From contig NZ_KZ454944.1 in the NCBI RefSeq assembly GCF_002797415.1, positions 1,320,665 to 1,384,664 on the forward strand: 64,000 nt of DNA, given 5' to 3'. A program made the translations under genes and the position numbers. The notes under the pieces were generated by a model, which did no database searches, was not told the origin of the DNA, and saw nothing but the letters and a program-made list of their open reading frames with translations. The DNA is from Bacillus alkalisoli. GTDB taxonomy: Bacteria; Bacillota; Bacilli; Bacillales; Bacillaceae_I. Numbering within the stretch: position 1 is the first letter of the stretch; each line of letters starts with the position of its first letter. Positions 45,242-56,957 of the stretch are shown here, one piece after another.

Positions 45242-46429
45242 ATGAAGAATCAATGGACAAACTTTTTTTCAGGCTCCGTCAAAATAATTATTCACGGTAA
45301 AGGGGTAGAGCGATTTCTAAATGAATGTACCCGAAAAGGAATTTCTATTTGGACAGTCAAGAAACTTGGTAGTGAAGCATACACTTGTTATATTTTATTA
45401 AAAGATGTTCATCATCTACGTGCACTAATTAAGAAGCATGAATGCTCTTTTCGATTTTTAACTAGGAAAGGTTTTCCTTTCCTAGTGCAATACTCTATAA
45501 AAAATCTTGGCATTATCATTGGGTTAGCTCTATTTCTTGTTTCGATATTCGTTCTATCAAATATGGTCTGGAGTATTAACGTTAATGGTGCAAACCCTGA
45601 AACAGAGCACAGGATTAATCAAGAATTGACCAAGCTAGGGGTAAAACCTGGAAAACTTCAATTTTTTATTAAAGATGTGGAAAGTATTCAACGATATCTT
45701 ACAGAAACAATCGAAGAAATAACATGGATTGGTGTGGAGTTAAATGGGACATCCTATCATTTCACTGTAGTAGAAAAGAACGAACCGGAAAATATTACAA
45801 AACCTAGACCCCAACATTTAGTTGCAAGAAAAAAAGCGACAATCACAAATATGTTTGTTGAAAAAGGACAACCAATGGTGGAAATTAACCAATATGTAGA
45901 ACCGGGGCAAATTCTTGTCTCCGGGCTTATCGGTAGAGAAGAGAATACGAAAGCAATTGCTGCTGAGGGTATTGTTTTTGGTGAGACTTGGTATGAACAA
46001 ACTGTTAACATTGAGCTAGAAGACAGACTAGGTGTTTTAACAGGCAATTCATACCATAAGCATTATGTTGCTTTTGGGAATTTACCAATTAAAGTATGGG
46101 GATTTTTTAAACCAGAGTTTACACAAATAAAAGAAGACGAAATCATTAAACCAGCTTACTTCTGGAAATGGAAATTACCAATATCTTATAGAAAGAAGTC
46201 TCTATACGAAAAGGAAAATATACAAATAATATATACGGAAGAAGAAGCGGTAGAGAGGGCGCTTGAAAAAGGGAAAGAGGATTTAAAGAAACTTTTAGAA
46301 GAAGATGCAGTGATTAAAGGTCAAAAAGTTTTGCACCAAACAGTAGAGAATGGTAAAGTAAAATTAATCATACATTACCAAGTTGTAGAAAATATAGTAA
46401 AAAAGCAGCCTATTGTTCAAGGAGACTGA
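45242..46429 (+). CDS. yqfD: Sporulation protein YqfD
   Basis: The 395-aa protein has an N-terminal domain, one strong membrane helix (about residues 88-112, I-I-I-G-L-A-L-F-L-V-S-I-F-V-L) and an extracytoplasmic domain. It is the YqfD family, a SigE-regulon membrane protein needed for efficient sporulation. Its gene begins 30 bases after yqfC with TTAGGGGG. phoH follows after three bases. Confidence 0.93.
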   Translation: MKNQWTNFFSGSVKIIIHGKGVERFLNECTRKGISIWTVKKLGSEAYTCYILLKDVHHLRALIKKHECSFRFLTRKGFPFLVQYSIKNLGIIIGLALFLVSIFVLSNMVWSINVNGANPETEHRINQELTKLGVKPGKLQFFIKDVESIQRYLTETIEEITWIGVELNGTSYHFTVVEKNEPENITKPRPQHLVARKKATITNMFVEKGQPMVEINQYVEPGQILVSGLIGREENTKAIAAEGIVFGETWYEQTVNIELEDRLGVLTGNSYHKHYVAFGNLPIKVWGFFKPEFTQIKEDEIIKPAYFWKWKLPISYRKKSLYEKENIQIIYTEEEAVERALEKGKEDLKKLLEEDAVIKGQKVLHQTVENGKVKLIIHYQVVENIVKKQPIVQGD

Positions 46430-46432
46430 GTA

Positions 46433-47398
46433 ATGACAGAAGAATTAGTCATGATGAAACAACAAGTAGAAAATCCAAATGAAGCTATTGCGTTATTCGG
46501 GAATCAAGATGCTCATTTAAAAATATTAGAAGATGAGCTAAACGTTTCCATTGTAACGCGCGGTGAATCATTAAATGTATCCGGAGAATTAGAAAACGTT
46601 GAGTTAGTGGACAAAATAATACATCAATTAATTCAGGTAATACGAAAAGGTGTCTCGATATCAGAGAGAGATATTTTGTATATTATTCAACTTGCAAAAG
46701 AAAACAACATTGATTCCTTTTCAGAACTGTATGAAGAAGAAATTACAAAAAACTTAAAAGGTAAGCCAATCCGAGTCAAGACTCATGGTCAGCGCCAATA
46801 TGTGGCTGCCATTAGAAAAAATGACCTTGTATTTGGAATTGGGCCAGCTGGTACAGGGAAGACATATTTAGCCGTAGTAATGGCAATTAGTGCTCTAAAA
46901 AATGGTCAAGTAAAGCGTATTATTTTAACAAGACCAGCAGTAGAAGCAGGCGAAAGTTTAGGTTTTTTACCTGGAGATTTAAAAGAGAAAGTAGATCCGT
47001 ATCTAAGGCCATTATACGATGCGCTCCATGATGTTTTTGGTAGTGAGCATACACAACGTCTTATAGAACGTGGAGTGATAGAGATTGCTCCATTAGCGTA
47101 CATGAGAGGTCGTACACTAGACGATGCATTTGTTATTTTAGATGAAGCTCAAAATACGACACAAGCTCAAATGAAAATGTTCTTAACGAGATTAGGATTT
47201 GGCTCTAAAATGGTTATTACAGGGGATGTATCCCAAGTTGACCTACCAAAAGGTGTTAAATCCGGGTTAGCGGTCGCTAAAAACATCCTATCTGGTGTGA
47301 AAGGAATTACGTTCATTACATTGGACCAATCAGACGTAGTTCGTCATCAGCTAGTTGCAAAAATTATTAATGCATACGAAACATTTGAAAAAGAATAA
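46433..47398 (+). CDS. phoH: PhoH-like ATPase
   Basis: The 321-aa P-loop protein has G-P-A-G-T-G-K-T at residues 137-144 and Walker B V-I-L-D-E-A-Q-N. An N-terminal KH-like region precedes them, as in YbeZ/PhoH. It is linked to RNA metabolism through YbeY, whose gene lies 2.3 kb downstream. AAGGAGAC precedes the ATG. A small hairpin (AGCCCC at 47443-47448, GGGGCT at 47457-47462) lies between it and pgpH. Confidence 0.94.
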   Translation: MTEELVMMKQQVENPNEAIALFGNQDAHLKILEDELNVSIVTRGESLNVSGELENVELVDKIIHQLIQVIRKGVSISERDILYIIQLAKENNIDSFSELYEEEITKNLKGKPIRVKTHGQRQYVAAIRKNDLVFGIGPAGTGKTYLAVVMAISALKNGQVKRIILTRPAVEAGESLGFLPGDLKEKVDPYLRPLYDALHDVFGSEHTQRLIERGVIEIAPLAYMRGRTLDDAFVILDEAQNTTQAQMKMFLTRLGFGSKMVITGDVSQVDLPKGVKSGLAVAKNILSGVKGITFITLDQSDVVRHQLVAKIINAYETFEKE

Positions 47399-47503
47399 TT
47401 GAAAATATCTAACCGATTAATTGTATTATACACCTCAGAAAAAGCCCCTTGTCTTTGGGGCTATTTAACTTTATTTCAGGGTACTTCGGAAAAGGGGGGA
47501 ATA

Positions 47504-49729
47504 ATGATGAGCCGAAACAATAAAGAATTTTATACATACTTAAACAAATTTAGAAAGTTAAAACTTTATCCTATCGTTCTTTATTCTTTATTATCATTAG
47601 TACTATTTGCCATGATGTATAACAATGTTACACCTGAAAAAATGAACGTTAAAATAGCCGAAAGAGCCGAACAGACTATAAGAGCTCCACAAAATACAAT
47701 AGATAAAGAAAAAACGGAGGCATTACGTAATGAAGCTGCGAATGCTGTAGAATCTGTTTATGAAAAAGAAACAGATAAGCCATTTATGCAAGCTGAAAAA
47801 ATACAAGCCCTTTTTGAGTCAATTGTTAGTGTGCAGAACGAAGCTCTTAGATTAGAATCACAACAGCAAACAACGGTAGACGGGGAAGAACCTGCAGAAC
47901 CAATAGTTGTTACAGAATCTGATAAGCTTGATATGCTAAAGGGAAAATTAAGAACAAGGCTTGGAGATGAGTGGAATAACGATTTCAAAATAGCTGATGA
48001 GGAATTGGTAGTTCTAATCAATGCGAGTACAGAGCAGCTTTCTGTCATTAGTAACGCAACGGTTACAGCAATGCATAATGCAATGCAAAAAGATATACTG
48101 ACACCTACTGAGTTGGAGAGTGCTAAGACTAGTCTTGAAAGAGAGATGGGATACACGGTTGTTCCTGGGGATAGGGATAATCAAATACGCACCGTTGGAG
48201 TTAAAATTGGAACCATGAGTGTTGTTCAAAATAAATTTTTTGATTCCAAATTAACGCAAGAAAAAAGACAAGCTGCTCGTGATGCGATAGAACCTGTCGA
48301 AATAGCAGCTGGTCAAATCCTAGTCCAAAAAGGAGACACTATCACTAGAGAAATTTATCGACAATTAGAAGTGGTTGGTCTATTAAATGCTGACAGATCC
48401 TTTACGCCATATATTGGTCTTAGTTTATTAATAGGATTAATAATTTCCAGCTTGGTTTATATTTTTCATGTAAAAGATACGACCAACTTGCAAAAAAATA
48501 ATAGTTATTTAACGATGTATATTCTCATCTTTACGGTAACTCTTATTTTAATGAAGGTGATCGCTTTATTTCAGCAATTCGATGGAGCAGCACAAATTGG
48601 TTTTATTGCACCAGTTGCAATGGGAGCAATGCTTGCGAAAATTTTAATAAACGAGAGAGTTGCTATCCTAACTAGTATTATATTAGGGCTTTGTGGAAGT
48701 ATTATATATAATGAATTCCCTGGAACGATGAACTATACGATAGGAACTTATCTAACTGTTTCTGCTATCGCTGGAGTGTTATTTTTAAGTCAACATAACC
48801 GTAGATCAACCATCCTACAAGCGGGTCTATTTATTTCACTCATTAACATAATTACTATTGTTGCTTTGTTAGGAATAAAAAATAGCAACATATTTATGGT
48901 GAATGGCCTAATTAACTTAGGTACTAACCTTACCATGGCTATTGGTTCAGGTATTGTTGCCGCGGTTTTAACAATTGGTCTTTTACCATTCTTTGAAGTA
49001 GGATTTGGGATGTTATCAACGATGAAATTACTAGAACTTTCGAACCCGAATCATCCCCTGTTAAGAAAAATATTGATGGAGGCACCTGGTACGTATCATC
49101 ATAGTGTTATGGTCGCTAACCTTTCAGAATCAGCATGTGAGTCTATTGGTGCAAATGGATTGTTAGCGAGGGTGGCGGCTTATTATCATGATGTAGGGAA
49201 AACGAAGAGGCCTGGTTATTTTATAGAAAACCAGATGGGTGGAACAAATCCACATGATAAACTTCCTCCACAAACTAGTAAGAATATCATTATCGCACAT
49301 GCAACAGATGGGGCAGAAATTTTGCAAAAACATAATATACCAAAAGAAATAGTAGATATTGCAGCTGAACATCATGGGACAACTTTGTTAAAATTCTTTT
49401 ATTATAAAGCGAAAGAACAGAATGAAGAACTAGATGAAAAGGAATATCGTTATCCAGGTCCAAAAGCTCAAACGAAAGAAGCTGCTATTGTAGGAACAGC
49501 TGATAGTATTGAAGCGGCAGTAAGATCATTAAATAGCCCTACACCTGAGAAAATTGAATCTATAGTTAAATCAATTATTAAAGACAGATTACAAGATGGA
49601 CAATTTAGTGAATGTGATTTAACTTTTAAAGAATTAGAAATAATGACAAAATCTTTTTGTGAAACACTCTCAGGAATATTCCATTCTAGAATTGAATATC
49701 CAGATGACAAAAAGGAGAATGAAAACTAA
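47504..49729 (+). CDS. pgpH: PgpH, 7TM-HD cyclic-di-AMP phosphodiesterase
   Basis: The 741-aa membrane protein has a first helix (about residues 27-45), an extracellular 7TMR-HDED domain and seven helices (about 295-500). The cytoplasmic HD domain has H562-D563-V-G-K, and an upstream H-H in T-Y-H-H-S. It degrades c-di-AMP and corresponds to B. subtilis YqfF. ATG at 47504 follows AAGGGGGG. The frame runs back to a TTG next to phoH but those 35 codons cover a hairpin and look untranslated. Confidence 0.94.
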   Translation: MMSRNNKEFYTYLNKFRKLKLYPIVLYSLLSLVLFAMMYNNVTPEKMNVKIAERAEQTIRAPQNTIDKEKTEALRNEAANAVESVYEKETDKPFMQAEKIQALFESIVSVQNEALRLESQQQTTVDGEEPAEPIVVTESDKLDMLKGKLRTRLGDEWNNDFKIADEELVVLINASTEQLSVISNATVTAMHNAMQKDILTPTELESAKTSLEREMGYTVVPGDRDNQIRTVGVKIGTMSVVQNKFFDSKLTQEKRQAARDAIEPVEIAAGQILVQKGDTITREIYRQLEVVGLLNADRSFTPYIGLSLLIGLIISSLVYIFHVKDTTNLQKNNSYLTMYILIFTVTLILMKVIALFQQFDGAAQIGFIAPVAMGAMLAKILINERVAILTSIILGLCGSIIYNEFPGTMNYTIGTYLTVSAIAGVLFLSQHNRRSTILQAGLFISLINIITIVALLGIKNSNIFMVNGLINLGTNLTMAIGSGIVAAVLTIGLLPFFEVGFGMLSTMKLLELSNPNHPLLRKILMEAPGTYHHSVMVANLSESACESIGANGLLARVAAYYHDVGKTKRPGYFIENQMGGTNPHDKLPPQTSKNIIIAHATDGAEILQKHNIPKEIVDIAAEHHGTTLLKFFYYKAKEQNEELDEKEYRYPGPKAQTKEAAIVGTADSIEAAVRSLNSPTPEKIESIVKSIIKDRLQDGQFSECDLTFKELEIMTKSFCETLSGIFHSRIEYPDDKKENEN

Positions 49730-50202
49730 TGTTACACATCGATATGTATGATGAAACAGACTCATTAACAGAACAACAGTTAGAGGCAGTAAATGAGCTT
49801 TTAACGTTTGCTGCTACTCAAGAAAATCTACAGCCTGATGCAGAAGTATCTGTTACATTCGTATCAAATGAAAGAATTCAAGAAATAAATAAAGAATATC
49901 GCCAAAAAGATAAGCCAACGGATGTCATTTCTTTCGCATTAGAAGAAATGGGAGAAGGGGAAATAGAAATTCATTATGAAGAAGATGCTCCTTCTGTCCT
50001 TGGAGATATCATTATCTCTGTTCCTATGGCAAAGGAACAGGCAGATGATTACGGTCATAGTATAGAAAGAGAAATGGGCTTTCTAGCTATTCATGGTTTT
50101 TTACATCTTTTAGGATATGATCACGAAACAGACGAACAGGAAAAAGAAATGTTCGACAAACAAAAGGAAATCTTGGATGCCTATGGACTTAAAAGATCGT
50201 AA
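49729..50202 (+). CDS. ybeY: Endoribonuclease YbeY
   Basis: The 157-aa zinc-dependent RNase has the motif H122-G-F-L-H126-L-L-G-Y-D-H132 and N-K-E-Y-R-x-K-D-K-P-T-D-V-I-S-F earlier. It matures 16S rRNA and controls ribosome quality. It overlaps the pgpH stop by one base. The end overlaps the next gene. Confidence 0.96.
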   Translation: MLHIDMYDETDSLTEQQLEAVNELLTFAATQENLQPDAEVSVTFVSNERIQEINKEYRQKDKPTDVISFALEEMGEGEIEIHYEEDAPSVLGDIIISVPMAKEQADDYGHSIEREMGFLAIHGFLHLLGYDHETDEQEKEMFDKQKEILDAYGLKRS

Positions 50203-50572
50203 TAAAAATTTTAGAGGCTCTTTAGCGCGAAGTTTTTTATTCGCGCTTGAAGGGCTAACTTTTGTGATAAAAAACGAAAGAAATATAAAAATACATTTAA
50301 CGCTAGCTATAATAATGATTGGACTATCGTATTTGCTTCAAATAACAAAAATAGAATGGATTATTTTATTTTTGTTAATTGGTGGAATGATAGTGATAGA
50401 AATAATTAACACAGCTATCGAAAATGTTGTAGACTTATTTACGAATGAATATCATCCATTAGCAAAAATTTCTAAAGATGTCGCAGCATCGGCTGCATTA
50501 GTTTATGCTGTAATGGCATTAGTGGTAGGGGTATTTTTATACACCCCTTATTTAATAGGGTTGTTCAAATAA
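50183..50572 (+). CDS. dgkA: Diacylglycerol/undecaprenol kinase family protein
   Basis: The 129-aa small membrane kinase has three helices and the signature E-I-I-N-T-A-I-E-N-V-V-D-L (about residues 73-85). Gram-positive members phosphorylate undecaprenol. ATG at 50183 lies inside the end of ybeY (20-base overlap, different frame) and gives the family start M-D-L-K-D-R. The frame is open further upstream but that part shadows ybeY. Confidence 0.93.
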   Translation: MDLKDRNKNFRGSLARSFLFALEGLTFVIKNERNIKIHLTLAIIMIGLSYLLQITKIEWIILFLLIGGMIVIEIINTAIENVVDLFTNEYHPLAKISKDVAASAALVYAVMALVVGVFLYTPYLIGLFK

Positions 50573-50650
50573 AAAGAAAATTTAAAATTATTAATTTTTT
50601 GTGTGAAAACGGATGATTTATTGGTTCAATTCGTGTAAAATAAATGGTGA

Positions 50651-51989
<1,339 letters not shown>

Positions 51990-52026
51990 AATCATAAAAT
52001 GTTGTTGATTTTTGAGACTTATCCAG

Positions 52027-52100
52027 CTGTTGATTGTAGCGCAAGTCGTAGACTCCTGCGGGAGAAGCGGGGAGCTGGAGACTTGCGAGGAAATCTACAG
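52027..52100. repeat. GC-rich palindromic repeat, copy 4 (internally deleted)
   Basis: This 74-bp copy keeps the left part (CTGTTGATTGTAGCGCAAGT, then ACTCCTGCGGGAGAAGCGGG) and the right end (GGAGACTTGCG). It lacks about 55 bp of the core found in copies 2 and 3. It lies between era and yqzL. Confidence 0.85.
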
Positions 52101-52269
52101 CGATGTTTAAAGTATTAAAATAATTGGCGTGCAAACTTGTATAGGATATTAGACTCAGTAAAATTAGCAAAAATTATCTAACATTGTTTTAGGTAAAATC
52201 GGTCACCATATAGGTATAGGAATTGGATAGTGTTTGCTTGTCTTTACAACAGAAAGGGTGAGGTTTTCA

Positions 52270-52410
52270 ATGTTGGATTTTACCTGGAAAATCTTTTCAG
52301 AAACAGGTAGTATAGATACCTATCTACTTTTTAAAGAGATTGAGAAAGATCGAACTGAATTACCCGAGCAAGAGGACGAACTAGCACATAGAGACGTACC
52401 AATTTCATAA
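52270..52410 (+). CDS. yqzL: YqzL-family small protein
   Basis: The 46-aa product begins M-L-D-F-T-W-K-I-F-S-E-T-G-S-I-D-T-Y-L-L and ends P-I-S. It resembles B. subtilis YqzL in length, sequence and place between era and recO. GGGTGAGG precedes the ATG. The function is unknown. Confidence 0.92.
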   Translation: MLDFTWKIFSETGSIDTYLLFKEIEKDRTELPEQEDELAHRDVPIS

Positions 52411-52430
52411 TGATTTGCACAATGGATAAA

Positions 52431-52458
52431 GGCAATCTAATGTAGGTTGCCTTTTTTC
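52431..52458 (+). terminator. Rho-independent terminator of yqzL
   Basis: GGCAATCTA pairs with TAGGTTGCC (one G-U) around ATG and is followed by six T residues. Confidence 0.9.
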
Positions 52459-52519
52459 TGTGGTAAAATATATAGAATAATTAAGTTGCGTTAATTGCGC
52501 ATAATGGATGGTGTCAACG

Positions 52520-53284
52520 TTGTTACATAAATGTGAAGGTATTGTCATTCGAACAAATCATTATGGTGAAACGAATAAAATCGTGACACTTTACACACGA
52601 GAACAAGGAAAAGTTGGTGTAATGGCGCGTGGTGCAAAGAAACCAAGTAGCAGATTAACAGCAGTTACACAATTATTCTGTTACGGTCATTATTTATATA
52701 ACAGAGGCAAAGGCCTTGGTAGCCTGCAACAAGGTGAAATTATAGATTCCATGCGTTCCATAAGAGAAGATATTTTTCTAACTGCATATAGTTCTTATAT
52801 TGTTGAATTAACAGATAAAGCTACCGATGAAGGAAAACCGAATCCATATCTATTTGAGTTTTTATTATTAACTCTTCAAAACATGGAAGAAGGTGTAGAC
52901 CCAGAAATATTAATGTTTATTTATGAAATGAAAATGATGTCTGTGTTAGGGATAGCACCTGAACTAAGTAAATGTACAAGTTGTGGTACGATGGAAGGTG
53001 ATTTTTCGTTTTCCATTAATGAAGGTGGCTTTATTTGTCATCGTTGTGTACATAAGGATAAATATGCTAAGAAAGTAACACCTTCCACATTAAGGTTATT
53101 ACGGATATTTTATTTTTATGACTTGCACAAAATAGGAAATGTGTCAGTCAAAGAAGAAACAAGAGTTCAAATACGGTCTATTATTGATGAATATTACGAA
53201 ACGTATTCGGGAATTTTATTAAAATCAAAAAAATTTATTAAACAAATGTCTTCTTTTCAAGATGCATTCAAGAAAGAGGATTGA
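52520..53284 (+). CDS. recO: DNA repair protein RecO
   Basis: The 254-aa protein has an N-terminal OB fold (K-C-E-G-I-V-I-R-T, Y-G-E-T-N-K-I-V) and a zinc motif C-T-S-C with C-H-R-C near residue 175. It loads RecA on SSB-coated DNA with RecR. TTG at 52520 follows GGATGGTG at 6-base spacing and gives M-L-H-K-C-E-G. The ATG at 52508 has no ribosome site and would add four residues. Confidence 0.94.
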   Translation: MLHKCEGIVIRTNHYGETNKIVTLYTREQGKVGVMARGAKKPSSRLTAVTQLFCYGHYLYNRGKGLGSLQQGEIIDSMRSIREDIFLTAYSSYIVELTDKATDEGKPNPYLFEFLLLTLQNMEEGVDPEILMFIYEMKMMSVLGIAPELSKCTSCGTMEGDFSFSINEGGFICHRCVHKDKYAKKVTPSTLRLLRIFYFYDLHKIGNVSVKEETRVQIRSIIDEYYETYSGILLKSKKFIKQMSSFQDAFKKED

Positions 53285-53324
53285 CATTCGCTGCAAAATA
53301 ATTTAGAATCCAATTATTATTATA

Positions 53325-53541
53325 CTTTGCTGTTACGAAGGAAAAGAGTACTTATTCTCCTCTATAAAAGCGACTCTAGAATGGTGTAAGCTAGGGATAG
53401 AGCAATAAGGAATGGCATTCTGGAGCAGTGTTCTAAAGTGGTAAAAGTACAACATGACTTTTACAAATAGGGTGGAACCGCGGGTTAACTCTCGTCCCTA
53501 TGCTAATCAATAATTAGCATAGAGACGAGAGTTTTTTGTTT
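53325..53541 (+). ncRNA. Glycine T-box riboswitch (leader of glyQS)
   Basis: The leader has the stem I start AAAGAGTAC near 53345 and a putative GGC glycine specifier near 53414-53416 (in AATGGCATTC). The T-box AGGGTGGAACCGCG lies at 53469-53482. The terminator stem pairs AACTCTCGTC with GACGAGAGTT around an inner TGCTAAT/ATTAGCA stem and ends in a T-run. Uncharged tRNA-Gly should stabilise the antiterminator and allow glyQS transcription. Confidence 0.95.
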
Positions 53542-53585
53542 TATATGCCCGGTGGAAGTAGTTAAGCTTTGTTCTTAACCAACAC

Positions 53586-53714
53586 CAGTTGATGTTCGCT
53601 GCAGATGCGAGACTCCTGCGGGAGAGTAGGGACATGGGAGACCCCACAGGCGCTTGCGCCGAGGATGCTCCCGGACCGCCCGCGGAAAGCGAGCATCTGC
53701 AGCGAGCATCAACG
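53586..53714. repeat. GC-rich palindromic repeat, copy 5, in the glyQS leader
   Basis: About 129 bp between the T-box terminator and glyQ. The left arm GTTGATGTTCGCTGCAGATG pairs with its right arm with one mismatch (G-T type). The core (ACTCCTGCGGGAGAGTAGGG, GGACCGCCCGCGGAAAGCG) is related to copies 2 and 3. It would form a large hairpin in the 5' untranslated RNA. Confidence 0.9.
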
Positions 53715-53769
53715 ATTAGTTCCCTATATTTTTTCTTTATAGCAGTTAAAAAAGTGGAGGTGCCATTGA

Positions 53770-54663
53770 ATGAACATTCAAAACATGATTTTAACTTTAC
53801 AAAATCATTGGTCAGAACAAGGCTGTGTATTAATGCAAGCATACGATGTAGAAAAAGGAGCAGGAACAATGAGTCCATATACGTTTTTACGTAGTATCGG
53901 ACCAGAGCCATGGAATGTAGCTTATGTAGAACCATCCAGAAGACCTGTAGATGGAAGATATGGAGAAAATCCAAATCGTCTTTATCAACATCATCAGTTC
54001 CAAGTAATCATGAAACCATCACCAGACAATATACAAGAGCTATATTTAGAGTCTTTAAAGAAACTAGGGATTGATCCATTAAAACATGATATTCGCTTCG
54101 TAGAAGATAACTGGGAAGCTCCAACGCTAGGTGCTTCAGGTTTAGGTTGGGAAGTATGGCTAGATGGAATGGAAATTACCCAGTTTACTTATTTCCAACA
54201 AGTCGGTGGACTAGAGTGTAAACCAGTTTCTGTAGAAATTACGTACGGTATTGAACGCCTAGCATCTTACATTCAAGAAAAAGATAGTGTGTTTGATTTA
54301 GAATGGACAACAGGGTTTACATACAAAGATATCTTCTTACAGCCAGAATATGAGCATTCAAAATATACGTTTGAAACTTCAAACCCAGAGATGTTATTTC
54401 AACTATTTGATATTTACGAAAAAGAAGCACACGCACAAATGGATCATGGACTAGTTCACCCGGCTTATGATTTCGTTTTAAAATGTTCCCATACGTTTAA
54501 CCAACTAGATGCAAGAGGAGCAATTTCGGTAACTGAGAGAACGGGGTACATTGGTAGAGTTAGAAACCTTGCTCGCAAAGTAGCCAAAACATTCTATGAA
54601 GAGAGAGAAAAACTTGGCTTCCCAATTTTAAATAAAGGGGGAAATAAAGATGACAAGTCGTGA
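53770..54663 (+). CDS. glyQ: Glycyl-tRNA synthetase alpha subunit
   Basis: The 297-aa catalytic subunit of the alpha2-beta2 enzyme charges tRNA-Gly. Characteristic motifs are [17 protein letters not shown]-x-D-G-R-Y-G-E-N-P and [21 protein letters not shown] split over residues 127-148. GTGGAGGTG precedes the ATG. It overlaps glyS by 14 bases. Confidence 0.98.
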   Translation: MNIQNMILTLQNHWSEQGCVLMQAYDVEKGAGTMSPYTFLRSIGPEPWNVAYVEPSRRPVDGRYGENPNRLYQHHQFQVIMKPSPDNIQELYLESLKKLGIDPLKHDIRFVEDNWEAPTLGASGLGWEVWLDGMEITQFTYFQQVGGLECKPVSVEITYGIERLASYIQEKDSVFDLEWTTGFTYKDIFLQPEYEHSKYTFETSNPEMLFQLFDIYEKEAHAQMDHGLVHPAYDFVLKCSHTFNQLDARGAISVTERTGYIGRVRNLARKVAKTFYEEREKLGFPILNKGGNKDDKS

Positions 54664-56728
54664 TTTATTAATTGAAATAGGATTAGAAGAAATGCCAGCT
54701 AGGTTTGTTACAAATTCTATGAATCAGCTTGAAGAAAAGATGGTTTCTTGGGCAAAAGAACACCAACTTTCATTTTCTACAATAAAAAGTTATTCTACGC
54801 CAAGAAGACTAGCAGTTATTGTTGAAAACCTAGCAGAAAAACAAGAAGATGTAACCATTGAAGCGAAAGGACCTGCTAAAAAAATTGCACTATCAGATGC
54901 AGGAGAGTGGTCTAAAGCAGCTCAAGGCTTTACAAGAGGTCAAGGGGCAAGTGTGGAAGACATCTATTTCAAAGAAATAAATGGTGTAGAGTATGCACAT
55001 GTTCAAAAGCATGTAAAAGGAAAGAATACACCAGAATTAATTCAACTTTTAGAAGAAGTGATAACTGGTTTGCATTTCCCTAAAAACATGCGCTGGGGTT
55101 CGGAAGACCTTCGCTATGTAAGACCAATTAAATGGTTAACAGTTTTGTTTGGAGAAGAAGTAGTACCACTAGAAATTGCAAAAGTTCCATCTAGTAATAC
55201 GTCTATAGGTCACCGTTTCCTAGGAAATAAAGTGGAGATCCTTCATCCAGAATTTTATGCGAAAACGTTGTTAGGTGAGTATGTAATAGTTGATGCGTTG
55301 GAACGAAAAGAAGCTATTAAACAACAACTTCAAACAATTGCTGAAGAAAACAACTGGGATATTCCTGTTGACGAAGATTTATTAGAAGAAGTTAACAATT
55401 TAGTAGAATACCCAACTGCATTATACGGAAAATACGATGAAAGCTTTTTATCATTACCAGAAGAAGTTTTAATAACATCGATGAAAGAACATCAACGATA
55501 CTTCCCAGTGAAAAATAAGGAAGGGAAATTACTTCCATTCTTCATCACAGTTCGTAACGGTAATCATGAACACTTAGACATTGTTGCAAAAGGAAATGAA
55601 AAAGTGTTAAGTGCTAGACTTTCTGATGCTGCCTTTTTCTTTAAGGAAGATGAAAAACTTGTTATTGCTGATGCGGTTGCAAAGTTAGATAAAGTTGTAT
55701 TCCATGAAGAAATAGGAACAACTGGAGAAAAAGTGAAGCGTGTTCGAGGATTTGCAACTCATATTGCAAACGTTCTCGAAATGGATTCCTACACAAAAGA
55801 ACAAGTTGTCAGAGCAGGGGAAATATATAAATTCGATTTAATATCTCAAATGGTGTATGAATTCCCAGAATTACAAGGTTTAATGGGTGAACGCTATGCA
55901 TTAGAAAAAGGGGAAACAAAAGAGGTAGCAGCAGCTATAAATGAGCATTACATGCCTCGTTCTGCTGAAGATGCTACACCACCATCCGATGTAGGAGCTA
56001 TATTAAGTGTCGCAGAAAAGCTAGATACCATTGTAAGTTTCTTTGCAATAGGAGTAATACCAACTGGATCACAAGACCCGTATGCTTTAAGACGTCAAGC
56101 TGCAGGAGTTGTACAAACGATTATTAATAAAGAGTGGTCCATTTCGTTACACGAATTATTTACTAATTTAATCAACACGTATGAATCAATCGGAATACTT
56201 AAGCGTGATCCTGAAGAAGTTTTAAGTGATGTAGAATCTTTCTTCCGTATGCGATTAAAGAATATACTGAGTGAAGATAATATTTCATATGATATAGTGG
56301 ATGCAGCTCTAGATTTACCTTTAGTTAACTTATCTTCCGTTATCTCTAAAGCTCATATATTAAATAACAACAAGAAAAATAATGACTTTAAGTCCATTGT
56401 CGAATCATTAAGCCGTGTATTAAACATAGCAAAAAAAGCAGAAAACAGTCTGTTAAATGTGGAATTAATAAAAGAAGAAGCAGAAAAATCGCTATATGAG
56501 ACTTATCTAGAAACAAAAGAAAAAGTATATCATTCTCTTACAGAGCAAAATTATTTACATGCTTTCGATGCACTAGCTTCTATGCAACATGAGATAGACA
56601 ATTATTTTGACAATACAATGGTTATGGCCGATGACGAATTAATTAAACTAAATAGACTTGCTCAAATGAAGCTGTTAGCAGATGTGATTAAAACATTTGG
56701 TGACTGGAATAAAATCCTAGTTAAATAA
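54650..56728 (+). CDS. glyS: Glycyl-tRNA synthetase beta subunit
   Basis: The 692-aa subunit binds tRNA and carries an HD-like domain. It begins [13 protein letters not shown] and has [15 protein letters not shown] and [20 protein letters not shown] precedes the ATG within the glyQ end. A terminator follows. Confidence 0.98.
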   Translation: MTSRDLLIEIGLEEMPARFVTNSMNQLEEKMVSWAKEHQLSFSTIKSYSTPRRLAVIVENLAEKQEDVTIEAKGPAKKIALSDAGEWSKAAQGFTRGQGASVEDIYFKEINGVEYAHVQKHVKGKNTPELIQLLEEVITGLHFPKNMRWGSEDLRYVRPIKWLTVLFGEEVVPLEIAKVPSSNTSIGHRFLGNKVEILHPEFYAKTLLGEYVIVDALERKEAIKQQLQTIAEENNWDIPVDEDLLEEVNNLVEYPTALYGKYDESFLSLPEEVLITSMKEHQRYFPVKNKEGKLLPFFITVRNGNHEHLDIVAKGNEKVLSARLSDAAFFFKEDEKLVIADAVAKLDKVVFHEEIGTTGEKVKRVRGFATHIANVLEMDSYTKEQVVRAGEIYKFDLISQMVYEFPELQGLMGERYALEKGETKEVAAAINEHYMPRSAEDATPPSDVGAILSVAEKLDTIVSFFAIGVIPTGSQDPYALRRQAAGVVQTIINKEWSISLHELFTNLINTYESIGILKRDPEEVLSDVESFFRMRLKNILSEDNISYDIVDAALDLPLVNLSSVISKAHILNNNKKNNDFKSIVESLSRVLNIAKKAENSLLNVELIKEEAEKSLYETYLETKEKVYHSLTEQNYLHAFDALASMQHEIDNYFDNTMVMADDELIKLNRLAQMKLLADVIKTFGDWNKILVK

Positions 56729-56790
56729 ACGACAAACACTTGGCATTATGTTGTTCGTAACTTAAGAGAAAAAGTTATAGAAATAGGAAA

Positions 56791-56825
56791 AGGCTGACTT
56801 TTGGAAGAATTTTCGTCAGCCTCTT
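56791..56825 (+). terminator. Rho-independent terminator of glyQS
   Basis: AGGCTGAC and GTCAGCCT pair around 15 bases, followed by CTTT. Confidence 0.8.
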
Positions 56826-56957
56826 TCCAATTCTGCGTTTTATCAGTATAATTAGTATATATTATTTTTTATTAAGTATGACATATTTACTTGTGACTAG
56901 CTCCTTGTTGTTACATATTTCAACAAGTGAATAATGGATATATTGTCTAGGTGGTGA

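Noticed and set aside
47399-47503. N-terminal extension of pgpH from the TTG next to phoH
   Set aside because: The 35 extra codons cover a hairpin, and a strong AAGGGGGG ribosome site stands before the ATG at 47504.
53507-53974. Minus-strand frame of 155 codons upstream of glyQ
   Set aside because: It crosses the T-box terminator, the GC-rich palindrome and the 5' part of glyQ. It is open by composition only.
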